From assembly GCA_963664245.1 (NCBI GenBank), contig OY760934.1, positions 2,666,001-2,730,000 on the forward strand: a stretch of DNA of 64,000 nt. The letters are read 5' to 3'. The stretch comes from GCA-2711565 sp963664245 (GTDB lineage Bacteria; Bacteroidota; Bacteroidia; Bacteroidales; GCA-2711565). A program made the translations under genes and the position numbers. Below the pieces are notes generated by a model. The model did not search any database and was not told where the DNA came from. It saw only the letters and a program-made list of their open reading frames with translations. Below, in pieces: positions 36,701 through 44,245 of the stretch (within the stretch, counting starts at the first letter, position 1; every line of letters starts with the position of its first letter).

Positions 36701-39146
36701 AAATCTCGAACAAAAAGTTATTGACCGTACAGCTAAACTTGAGCAGGCGAATACTCGTATTATTCAGAACCAACGTAGGGAAACCTTGTTGAGAGATATT
36801 GCATCGGTTGCTAATGCTGCCGATTCGGAAGATATGGTGTTTCAGGCAGCCATTGATAAGTTTACCCGTTTTATTGATTGGCCCATCGGACATGTTTATG
36901 CTCTTGATGAAGAAAAAGAAGAATTGGTTCCGACAAACATTTGGCATATTATCGATGAAAAGAAATACCAGTTTTTTATTCAGGACACCAAAAATTACAT
37001 CTTCAGTTTTAAACAAGGAATGCCCGGGCAGGTGATGGATACAAAAAACCCGGTTTACATCGAAGATTTTGAAAAAGATAAAAATACGTTCAGAAGAAAG
37101 CTGTCTGAAAACATGAAAACAAGAAGCGCCTTTGCCGTTCCTGTTGTTGTTGAAAACAGGGTGGAAGCTATTTTGGAATTTTTTAATGACCAAAAAGTAG
37201 AAGAAGATAAAGAGATTATAGAGATCGCTTCTGAAATAGGTATTGAAATTGGCCGGGTAATTCTCCGGAAAAAAATTGAACGGGCATTAACAGAAAGTGA
37301 GGAAAAATTCCGCCAGTTGGCCGAAAATATTGAACAGGTCTTGTGGTTAAGAACCCGTGATGAACTACTTTACATCAGTCCGTCGTACGAAAAAGTGTTT
37401 GGACGGAAGGTTGACGAATTGTATAAAAATCCGGATTTATTTTTGAAATCGGTTCATAAAGAAGACCTAAAGCAGGTTGAAAAAGGTTTTAGGGACGTAT
37501 TTTTAAAATCCCGGAATTTTGATGAAGAATACCGGATTGTTTTTCCAGATGGTGAAATGCGATGGATTCATGCCCGGACTTTCTCATTTAAATTGGACGA
37601 AGAAAATATGCGCTCGGTAGGTATTGCCGAAGATATTACAGAAATTAAACAGCTAAATGATGATATTATAAAAGCTAAGGAAGAAGCCGAAAAAGCAAAC
37701 AAAGCCAAAAGCGAATTTTTGGCTAACATGAGCCATGAAATCCGCACCCCGATGAATTCGATCATTGGATTTTCGGAGTTATTAGGAAACCTGATAAAAG
37801 AAGGAAAAGAAAAAAATTACCTAAACTCCATTAAATCGAGTACTAAATCATTGCTGACGCTGATTAACGATATTCTGGATCTTTCGAGAGTTGAAGCGGG
37901 TAAACTCGAACTCCAGCCCGAACCAACCAACCTGAAAATGCTGGTGCAGGAAGTCGTTGATATGTTTATCATAAAAGCTGAAGAAAAAAACCTGGCATTG
38001 ACAAACACCTTTTCAAAAGATTTTCCACAGTACATCGAAATTGACGAAACCCGTGTACGGCAAATTTTATTTAATTTGGTGGGGAACGCCATCAAATTTA
38101 CAGAAAAAGGCCAAGTTACTATTGAGTTGTGTCAGACTAAATACAACCGAAAGACAAAAACCATTGATTTTGATATTCTTGTTCGGGATACAGGAATAGG
38201 GATTCCGACTGAGCAGCAAGACCTTATTTTTGAATCGTTTAAACAGCAAGAGGGTCAAAGCACCAAAAAATTTGGAGGAACTGGTCTTGGCTTGGCCATT
38301 ACAAAACGTTTGGTTGAAGTTATGGGAGGTCAAATTGAGGTTGAAAGCGAAGCCGGGAAGGGCAGTACATTCATTGTTCGTTTGAAAAGCATGCTGGTCT
38401 TGCGCTTAAAAGAACTCAAAGAAAACAAGGTGTTTGACATTTCAAATTATGAATTTGAACAGGTTAGCATCTTTCTTGTTGATGATAACGAATTGAACCG
38501 TAACCTGATTCTCGAAACTTTAGAAAGCCCGCAAATAACATTTTATCAGGCCGAAAATGGCCAGCAGGCGCTTGATATGCTCGATGATGTGAACCCCGAT
38601 TTGATTTTTATGGACATCCGTATGCCGGTTTTAAATGGCATTGATGCCACACGGATCATTCGTAAAAACGAAAAATTTAAACATTTACCGATAATTGCAT
38701 TAACTGCTTCGGCGATACGAGAAGATCTGGGAAAAATTGATAAAAAAATATTTGATGATTTATTGTTAAAACCTGTCGATTTTAATGAGTTGATTGCTTC
38801 GATGAAGAATTACATTTCGATTAAGGAAATTAAAAAAACAACGAAAAAAGAACGCGAAAAGCTTGTGTTTAAAATAGAAAATCCTCAAAACATTAACCCT
38901 GTTTTGGAAGTGTTAAATGGAAAATTAATGAATTTGTGGGAAGAGGCTAATGAAAGTCAAATGCCGGATGTTGCCGAGAATTTTGCTAATGAACTGCAAA
39001 AATTAGCCAAAGAAAACAGTATTGAAGGGCTGGGAATTTATGCCACTGAATTGTTTGAAATTATTGATTTGTTTGACATCGAAAATTTATCAGTATACCT
39101 AAATAAATATCCGGAAATCGTAAAAACCATAAAAAATGAAAACTAA
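33729..39146 (+). CDS. Large multi-PAS hybrid sensor histidine kinase
   Basis: The frame opens at a TTG (33636), but the ATG at 33729 gives a sensible membrane start and lies after a likely promoter. It gives about 1805 residues. Order: membrane helix 14-36; extracytoplasmic Cache-like sensor to about 330; membrane helix about 331-353; five PAS domains to about 990; a coiled coil; a GAF domain about 1020-1180; and a sixth PAS. A HisKA follows with His1336 (MSHEIRTPMN), then HATPase (N-box near 1453, DTGIGIP, GTGLGLA), and a receiver with Asp1629 (FMDIRMP). The last 80 residues are helical and Hpt-like but carry no histidine in the expected place. The next gene overlaps by 11 bp. Ligands are unknown. 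Confidence 0.92.
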   Translation: MMSKVFYSRKNIFYFFRLLLSLVFFILIVAVFVFYSEKRSRIRHLKETERNKLALQTNEIISDFTFVERDVFLLRDMVALVDKYSENELKSFELLETEFLNFIRQKKLYDQVRFLTDDGMEQIRVNFNNGHPEILENSQLQNKFDRDYFKDILQLDEDELYFSKFDLNVEADTIEIPYKPVIRIGTRVKDCEHNFCGVVLVNYFGDNLVQRLKALNVNNVSRIHILEPEGYFLVSPDAEKNWGFMFDERSEMNYPSIYPQAWETIEKKKNGQFFSDDGLFTFTTLDFIKLAENTTGSQSLKYYAKDDYWKIVSFVPKKELSLLNAQILIHFYFPVGLLLFLSIVIAFILANLKAKDFLVQSEIQNANRFLSGVFNSISSPLYVINPGTQVIEHANAGANDVLIEKEGNFKNNSLFISSEIHQQLSDFRTEIIRNKKHGTLEIKLEKEGSKILVYEISAYPVLNKQNEVSQIVEVINDITDARLSERKFRDLLASSPDGMVITDDKGEIVMINKQVEKMFGYNQEELIGKEVEVLIPKRFANHGKYREEYTTYPNVRGMGIGRELTGLHKNGEEFPVEISLSPIQTSEGRLVSAAIRDITSRKQIEQKIIENEQKFRALFDNQYQFIGLLETDGTLIEANETALRFGGFTLEQARGQKFWNAPWWSLSQETIDHLKASIKRSAAGEFVRYEVEVLGGENQIITIDFSLNPVKDEHGNVIFLIPEGRDITEKIAIEKALKISEEQLKYFVKHTPAAVAMFDTNLRYLVVSDQWYKDYRIEGKEIIGKTHYEIFPEIENMDEWKKIHQRCLKGETIKRAEDRFDREDGSVNWIRWEIHPWYDDVGEIGGIIMYTEDITERKKFEEAIFEQAQILNQVVESVVTTDMDGVITMWNKGAEMLFGYSSDEMMGKHISFVYPEEEQEYLQNNVIAKLLEKGQYATEVRLLKKSGELFYGYLSLSLKRDTENKVVGMVGSTIDVTEKKKAEDEIKLLNENLEQKVIDRTAKLEQANTRIIQNQRRETLLRDIASVANAADSEDMVFQAAIDKFTRFIDWPIGHVYALDEEKEELVPTNIWHIIDEKKYQFFIQDTKNYIFSFKQGMPGQVMDTKNPVYIEDFEKDKNTFRRKLSENMKTRSAFAVPVVVENRVEAILEFFNDQKVEEDKEIIEIASEIGIEIGRVILRKKIERALTESEEKFRQLAENIEQVLWLRTRDELLYISPSYEKVFGRKVDELYKNPDLFLKSVHKEDLKQVEKGFRDVFLKSRNFDEEYRIVFPDGEMRWIHARTFSFKLDEENMRSVGIAEDITEIKQLNDDIIKAKEEAEKANKAKSEFLANMSHEIRTPMNSIIGFSELLGNLIKEGKEKNYLNSIKSSTKSLLTLINDILDLSRVEAGKLELQPEPTNLKMLVQEVVDMFIIKAEEKNLALTNTFSKDFPQYIEIDETRVRQILFNLVGNAIKFTEKGQVTIELCQTKYNRKTKTIDFDILVRDTGIGIPTEQQDLIFESFKQQEGQSTKKFGGTGLGLAITKRLVEVMGGQIEVESEAGKGSTFIVRLKSMLVLRLKELKENKVFDISNYEFEQVSIFLVDDNELNRNLILETLESPQITFYQAENGQQALDMLDDVNPDLIFMDIRMPVLNGIDATRIIRKNEKFKHLPIIALTASAIREDLGKIDKKIFDDLLLKPVDFNELIASMKNYISIKEIKKTTKKEREKLVFKIENPQNINPVLEVLNGKLMNLWEEANESQMPDVAENFANELQKLAKENSIEGLGIYATELFEIIDLFDIENLSVYLNKYPEIVKTIKNEN

Positions 39147-40317
39147 AACTGCCGATCAATTCAGGATTTTAATTGTTGATGATATTCCTAAAAATATCCA
39201 GGTTTTAGGAAATATACTTCGCAACCATTCTTACCAAACCGGTTTTGCTACCAACGGGCAGCAAGCCTTGAAATCGTTGGAGAAACATGAATTTGATCTG
39301 GTTTTGCTGGATATTATGATGCCCGGTATGGATGGATATGAAGTCTGCCAGAAAATCCGTGCAAATAAAAAAACGAAAGACATCCCCATTATATTTTTAA
39401 CGGCTAAGGTCGAAAAGGAAAGTATTATAAAAGGCTTTGAGATCGGGGCCCAGGATTATTTAACTAAGCCCTTTAATGCCGAAGAATTGTTGGCTCGTGT
39501 TGGCACACACCTCGAACTGAGCGACAAGAGAAAACAACTGGCCGACATAAATAAGGTGCTGGAGGAAAAAGTAAAAGAAAGAACAGCCCAGTTGCAGAAA
39601 ACCTATGACAAACTGCAAATCGCCAACGAAAAATTGGGTCAGCTCGAAAAAGCAAAAAGCGATTTCCTGACCATTATTAGCCATGAACTGAGAACTCCTT
39701 TAAACGGCATATTGGGTTTTACTGATATTCTTCGTCACACCATCCATGATGAGGAACAATTGGAGTACTTAGGTTATCTTGAAGAAGGCGGAGAGCGTTT
39801 AATCCGTTTTGCCGATGCAGCCGTGCTGATTGCCCAGCTCTCAATTGATCGTTACAAGCTTTCAATTAAAGACATTCCTTTTAAGGAAGTTGTTGATCTG
39901 GTAGTTAAGAATCTTAATGAGAAAATTGAAGAGAAAAAAATTAGCGTAAGTTTTGTCTGTCCTGAAGATGAAATTAATTGCAAGTGCGATTCTGAGCTAT
40001 TGGAAATTGCGATTAAAAACATTGTTGAAAATGCCGTAAAATATTCACCCAATGCGGGCGAAATTAAAATAGCCGGGAAACAGGAAAACGGGGAAATAAT
40101 TGTGAGCATTACCGATGAAGGGCAAGGCTTTTCGGAAGAAGCCCTTGAAAAATTATTCGGCTTTTTTGCCGCCGATAAAGTGATGCACCACAGCGAAGGT
40201 TATGGTCTTGGATTGGCTGCCGCAAAACTGATTTTAGAGGCTCACAATGGTAAACTCCTGGTTGAAAACAGGGACGAAGGTGGAGCCGAAGTAAAAATAA
40301 TTATGCAGGCGGAGTAA
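39136..40317 (+). CDS. Response regulator-histidine kinase (receiver first)
   Basis: The 393-residue soluble protein has an N-terminal receiver with Asp59 (LVLLDIMMPGMDG). A coiled coil spans about 128-175, HisKA has His183 (ISHELRTPLNG), and a HATPase domain carries N-box IVENAVKYSP, DEGQGF and GYGLGLAAAK. It overlaps the hybrid kinase gene by 11 bp, so the two are made together. The inverted order, receiver before kinase, is typical of relay intermediates. Because the neighbour's C-terminal Hpt-like domain lacks His, phosphotransfer between the two may be direct or use a distant Hpt protein. No DNA-binding output is encoded here. Confidence 0.9.
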   Translation: MKTKTADQFRILIVDDIPKNIQVLGNILRNHSYQTGFATNGQQALKSLEKHEFDLVLLDIMMPGMDGYEVCQKIRANKKTKDIPIIFLTAKVEKESIIKGFEIGAQDYLTKPFNAEELLARVGTHLELSDKRKQLADINKVLEEKVKERTAQLQKTYDKLQIANEKLGQLEKAKSDFLTIISHELRTPLNGILGFTDILRHTIHDEEQLEYLGYLEEGGERLIRFADAAVLIAQLSIDRYKLSIKDIPFKEVVDLVVKNLNEKIEEKKISVSFVCPEDEINCKCDSELLEIAIKNIVENAVKYSPNAGEIKIAGKQENGEIIVSITDEGQGFSEEALEKLFGFFAADKVMHHSEGYGLGLAAAKLILEAHNGKLLVENRDEGGAEVKIIMQAE

Positions 40318-40383
40318 CTTTAATATAACCTTCTTTGGTTATCAAGAAAATGAGTTCTTGTTAAAACATTTTAAAAAAGATAG

Positions 40384-41016
40384 TTATGCTCTTCTTTTAG
40401 AATCTTTGTAATCAGAAATTGTTTTTAAGAGACTTACGGTTTCATTATAAGAATTTGTAACATAAGTATTGGTATAATCTAGGAACTTAAAACTATCCTC
40501 AAGGTAATCATAAATACCGATATTTACATTTTTTAAGTTACAATGAAATACTACTTGAGAATAATAATGTTTAAGCAATGGATATTTTAGTTCATTTTCC
40601 CAGTTTGTATTATCTAAATTGACGATGTCGTAAACAAAGTATGAATCGTTATGATTGTTTACAATTGGGCCATTCCCAGTTACATAATTGAAATTTTGTA
40701 CATATAACGAGAGTCTTTTGTTTGATTCTATGAATTGATATTTTGCTATTTCAAAACTTTTTATGTAGTTGTTTAACCAGATTATGAAATTATCTAGCAT
40801 TTTAATATTTTCAGAATTCGTCATAACAAAATTATTTGTGAATTGTTGTTCTAAATGACGATTTGCGACATTAATTCCTTCTTTATGATACTTGTTAATA
40901 GCGTTCTTTAATGTCTTAAATCTAGACCTTATAAATAAATTCTCATCTTCTTTTTTTAATGCAAATTGAATGGGATTTCTTCTTGCTTCTTCTAATGAAC
41001 TAAATCGTAATTTCAT
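40384..41016 (-). CDS. Hypothetical protein, AT-rich orphan gene
   Basis: The 210-residue protein is not recognised. It is rich in Asn, Tyr and Lys, with no signal peptide or membrane segment. The first part is a charged helical region (EEARRNPIQFALKKEDENLF). A region with aromatic strands (NVNIGIYDYLEDSFKFLDYT) follows. Base composition is clearly more AT-rich than the kinases before it and the LytTR operon after it, which suggests separate acquisition. It is convergent with the response regulator gene. The ATG follows AT-rich sequence with no clear ribosome-binding site. Confidence 0.55.
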   Translation of the reverse strand: MKLRFSSLEEARRNPIQFALKKEDENLFIRSRFKTLKNAINKYHKEGINVANRHLEQQFTNNFVMTNSENIKMLDNFIIWLNNYIKSFEIAKYQFIESNKRLSLYVQNFNYVTGNGPIVNNHNDSYFVYDIVNLDNTNWENELKYPLLKHYYSQVVFHCNLKNVNIGIYDYLEDSFKFLDYTNTYVTNSYNETVSLLKTISDYKDSKRRA

Positions 41017-41423
41017 TTGATTTTAATTTAATTAATAATTTGTTTTATTTTTCATTCTACCTCTTTATGAAGTGCAATAAGATCTCCCCATATCTTATTT
41101 GTATTTATTATGAATTGTGTTTTTATGATTTGTTAAGAAGATTTTTAATTAGATTCGCAAATCTTTTTAACATGCCATGGACTGTCCTTTGCAATCTTAA
41201 TGCCAATACTTAAATTATTTTTTATGTCAGTTAAAAGCTAACAAAATGACATAATAAGCTATTAATCACTTGAATACGTTAATCAGCCATCTGCTTATCT
41301 AAATATATTTATAAGATATAAATATGTAAGGGAAGAGAATAAATTTATGATTTAGCGTTTAAAGATTGAGTAAAAAATGTGACATGACACAGAAAAATAT
41401 AAGTAATTATCTGTCAGTCTTTT
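41017..41423. other. AT-rich non-coding stretch
   Basis: About 400 bp of very AT-rich DNA between the orphan gene and the LytTR regulator gene. No open frame, tRNA or clear terminator is seen. It shares the unusual composition of the orphan gene and may be part of the same inserted segment. Confidence 0.4.
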
Positions 41424-42113
41424 TTAGAGACTTTGGAGCAGCTTCTCTTTGTAAGAAGAGCCGATCGGAATGCTTTCCTCATTTACTTTAATCATATTGC
41501 CCTCAATAAGCCTGATGTGTTTTAGCGAGACGATATAAGATTTGTGTACCCGTAAAAATTGTTTTGGATTGAGCTCATCTTCCAGGCTTTTCATTGTTTT
41601 ATGGGTGAGAATGCGTTGATCTTTGGTCACGGCTTTGATGTAATCTCCGCAGGCTTCAAAATAATAAATTTGATCCAGCTCAACTTTGTAGGTTTTTTTA
41701 TCCGACTTCAGCAGCAGGTATTCATCGCCTGTATTATTGTTTTGGTTCAGTTTGTCTTTGGCTTTGTTCACGGCTTTAATAAAGCGTTCAAAACGGATAG
41801 GCTTGAGGAGGTAATCCACGGCATCCAGTTCAAACCCTTCGAGGGCATGTTCGGAGTAGGCGGTAGTGAAAATCACCAAGGGAGGATGATCCAGGGTTTT
41901 AATCATTTCAATGCCACTTAATTTTGGCATATTGATGTCCAGAAAAACAAGGTCAATTTGTTCGTTTTTTATGACCTCAATGGCTTCGATGGCATTGCTG
42001 CACCCGGCGTGTAATTTTAACCCGGGAACCTCCAGTATATATTCCGTGATGTTTTCGCGGGCCAGGGGTTCGTCATCAACAACCAAACAAATAATTTCTG
42101 AAACCTTGCTCAT
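41424..42113 (-). CDS. LytTR-family response regulator
   Basis: The 229-residue protein has an N-terminal receiver with the acidic pair in VDDEP and phospho-acceptor Asp59 (LVFLDINMPKLSG). A C-terminal LytTR DNA-binding domain follows (about 135-229, with YYFEACGDYIKAVT and FLRVHKSYIVSLKHI). It overlaps the kinase gene by 4 bp and is its cognate regulator. Confidence 0.93.
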   Translation of the reverse strand: MSKVSEIICLVVDDEPLARENITEYILEVPGLKLHAGCSNAIEAIEVIKNEQIDLVFLDINMPKLSGIEMIKTLDHPPLVIFTTAYSEHALEGFELDAVDYLLKPIRFERFIKAVNKAKDKLNQNNNTGDEYLLLKSDKKTYKVELDQIYYFEACGDYIKAVTKDQRILTHKTMKSLEDELNPKQFLRVHKSYIVSLKHIRLIEGNMIKVNEESIPIGSSYKEKLLQSL

Positions 42114-43162
42114 AACTGATGTAAAATTAATTCAACTTTAAAAACATCATTTTTATCATCAATGTTTAGATGGTGCTGTCCTGGATAAATGAGTTCCAGG
42201 CGGCGTTTAATGTTTTCCAAGCCGATGCCTTTATCGTTTTTTACCGGATCAACACCTTTGCTTTTATTGTTTTCTATTTCAAACGTTAAGCCTTGTCCAA
42301 TTTTTATGTCGATGTTAATAAATGTATTTTTAATATCTCCTTTAGAGCCGTGTTTAAACGCATTTTCCACCAGCGGTAAAAACAACAAAGGAGCTGTTTT
42401 TTTATTTCCCGGATCACCTTTAATGTTGAGGTTTATTTTTGCTCCTTCCTCCATGCGAACCTTTTGCAGTTCGATGTAATTTTTTAAAAAATCGATTTCT
42501 TCTTTTAAAGGAACCCTGTCGGTTTCGGTTTCATACAAAACATAACGCAGCATATCCGAGAGGTTCAAAACAAGCTCTTTGGTTTTTTTTGCCGATTTCG
42601 AAGCCATGCCATGAATGTTGTTCAGCGAGTTGAATAAAAAATGCGGGTTAATTTGGAGCTTTAAGGATTCCAGTTCCGAATTGATTTTTTCTTTTTTCAG
42701 GGCCAGCATTTTTTGCTCGGTTTTCTGAACGGAGAACCATGCCTTGCTAAGTTTGAGAAGTGTAGTTAGTAATAAATATGCCAAGTGAAATTTTATGATG
42801 TCCCCTAAAGTGTAATAGGAAATGAAATAATAGTTCGGGAGCAAAACATCGACAAAATGATTGAACAGTTCTATGTTGAGGTAGCTAAATATCAAAAGGT
42901 TTAAGGTAAGCGTTAGCCCGTACCAAAATGATTTGTTTTTAGCCAAAAGCCGGGGGATTAATATTTTTAAATTGATATAAACCATGGCTACAATATTGAT
43001 GTGGAAAAGCAAGGTGTAAATAATATCAATTTTTTGTATTTCGTTTGAGATTTTGAAAACATTTACCAGCACATAAAATGAAAGCACCCAAAACCCGATG
43101 TGTTGAATCCATCGGGTTTTGAACGGATGTATGAGACTAAATTTCGTTTTCATTTTATTCAA
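42110..43162 (-). CDS. LytS-type sensor histidine kinase
   Basis: The 350-residue protein has four membrane segments in its first 140 residues. A short coiled coil and a His_kinase (PF06580-type) domain follow, with phospho-acceptor His174 in LQINPHFLFNSLNN. A HATPase C-terminus has LVENAFKHG and GIGLENIKRRL. It overlaps the upstream lipoprotein gene by 8 bp and the LytTR regulator by 4 bp, giving a tight three-gene unit. No separate sensor domain is present. Confidence 0.93.
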   Translation of the reverse strand: MNKMKTKFSLIHPFKTRWIQHIGFWVLSFYVLVNVFKISNEIQKIDIIYTLLFHINIVAMVYINLKILIPRLLAKNKSFWYGLTLTLNLLIFSYLNIELFNHFVDVLLPNYYFISYYTLGDIIKFHLAYLLLTTLLKLSKAWFSVQKTEQKMLALKKEKINSELESLKLQINPHFLFNSLNNIHGMASKSAKKTKELVLNLSDMLRYVLYETETDRVPLKEEIDFLKNYIELQKVRMEEGAKINLNIKGDPGNKKTAPLLFLPLVENAFKHGSKGDIKNTFINIDIKIGQGLTFEIENNKSKGVDPVKNDKGIGLENIKRRLELIYPGQHHLNIDDKNDVFKVELILHQL

Positions 43163-43757
43163 ATGCTGTTAAAATTATCGGGTCGTCATAAGCTTGTTCT
43201 TCGTCGGCATATTTGGTCATAAACTTTTGGAGTTCCTTGGTTGAAGCGGTCAACACAATTTTATCATCTTCTATAACTTCATGTTTGATCCTTATCCGGT
43301 TGTTTTTAATGATATCTTCCAACCATTTTTCTTTCATAAAATGAATTTGGGGATTTCCATCCAAAAATTTGATTTTTGAGAACGAATGAACCTTCATTAT
43401 ATGAAGGTTGAGCATAAAACCAAAACCTTTAATATGGCTGTTGTCGCCAACGGTTAAATCCATGAAAATTTCATTTCCGAGCCGTACAAAATTGGCTTCC
43501 ATAATAGCGGTGTCAGAACCGGGGTTAACTTCCCCTTCTTGCCTTTTCTCAATATGAGTTAACTTGTATGAAAGGGTGTCGTCTTTCGTTTTTTCAAAGA
43601 GGTAGGTTTCCTTATCGTTTGAAATCCATTTTCCTTCTATTTCAGGAAGAAATATCCTGTCTTTTTTAGTATAAAGAGGATGAATGGAACTCACGTAACA
43701 ACCGCTTAACAGCATTCCTATAAGCGCGCTAAAAATGATAATCTTCTTTGTTTTCAT
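43155..43757 (-). CDS. Hypothetical lipoprotein of the LytS/LytTR operon
   Basis: This 200-residue lipoprotein has signal MKTKKIIIFSALIGMLLSGC (Cys20) and the mature start YVSSIHPLYT. It is mostly beta-strand with a WISNDKETYLFEK stretch that resembles small lipocalin-like or DUF-type periplasmic proteins. First gene of the operon with the kinase and regulator; it may report on the envelope or be the system's target. That is inference. Confidence 0.75.
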   Translation of the reverse strand: MKTKKIIIFSALIGMLLSGCYVSSIHPLYTKKDRIFLPEIEGKWISNDKETYLFEKTKDDTLSYKLTHIEKRQEGEVNPGSDTAIMEANFVRLGNEIFMDLTVGDNSHIKGFGFMLNLHIMKVHSFSKIKFLDGNPQIHFMKEKWLEDIIKNNRIRIKHEVIEDDKIVLTASTKELQKFMTKYADEEQAYDDPIILTAFE

Positions 43758-43803
43758 AATTTGAGTTTTAAAGTTAGTAATTTATGGCAACAAAGAAATA
43801 ATA

Positions 43804-43842
43804 GAAAAAATCCGCCCCCAACTTTATTCGTTGAAAGCGGAT
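43804..43842 (-). terminator. Rho-independent terminator of the cupin/YfcC unit
   Basis: On the minus strand ATCCGCTTTCAAC pairs with GTTGGGGGCGGAT (13 bp counting G-T pairs), with a 7-nt loop and then TTTTTTCT. It lies 40 bp after the cupin stop. Confidence 0.85.
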
Positions 43843-43881
43843 GATCTCAGGTTGAAAACCTTCTGTATTTCGATATCTTTT

Positions 43882-44244
43882 TTACTCGTCGCGGTGAACC
43901 GTTCCCGGAGAAAATGCGGGTAAGCAAACCGCAATATATTCGGCCCCTTCAGGGTTTGGGGAGCTGTATTGCACCCATTCGCCTTTTTCGATAATGATGG
44001 CATTTCCGGCCTTTACTTCAAACGCTTTGTTTTTTGTTTTTACGTTTAAAACGCCTTTCAGAACTAAGGTATACTCGTCAAATTCGGGGGTTTGTCCGGG
44101 TTCAACCCAACCTTTCGGGCTTTTCATCCGGGCAATGCTGACTGCTTCCGTTTTTGAGTTAACCCGCCCGATAAATTCCTCGATGATTTTTGGTTTATTA
44201 CCCGCCGCTTCAATTTTTGTGGGCTTGTCTATAAATTTTGCCAT
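43882..44244 (-). CDS. Small cupin-domain protein
   Basis: The 120-residue single-domain cupin has the first-motif region PGQTPEFDEYTLVLKGVL and the second-motif region VKAGNAIIIEKGEWVQYSSP. Usual metal-binding His positions are largely replaced (Glu and Asp remain in EFDEY), so metal binding is uncertain. It starts 1 bp after the YfcC-type carrier stop and ends before a strong terminator. A sugar or small-molecule partner function is possible. Not identified further. Confidence 0.8.
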   Translation of the reverse strand: MAKFIDKPTKIEAAGNKPKIIEEFIGRVNSKTEAVSIARMKSPKGWVEPGQTPEFDEYTLVLKGVLNVKTKNKAFEVKAGNAIIIEKGEWVQYSSPNPEGAEYIAVCLPAFSPGTVHRDE

Positions 44245-44245
44245 T

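Noticed and set aside
36693..37193. Minus-strand frame of 166 codons inside the hybrid kinase
   Set aside because: The plus strand encodes clear GAF and coiled-coil sequence here; the antisense product has no recognisable domain.
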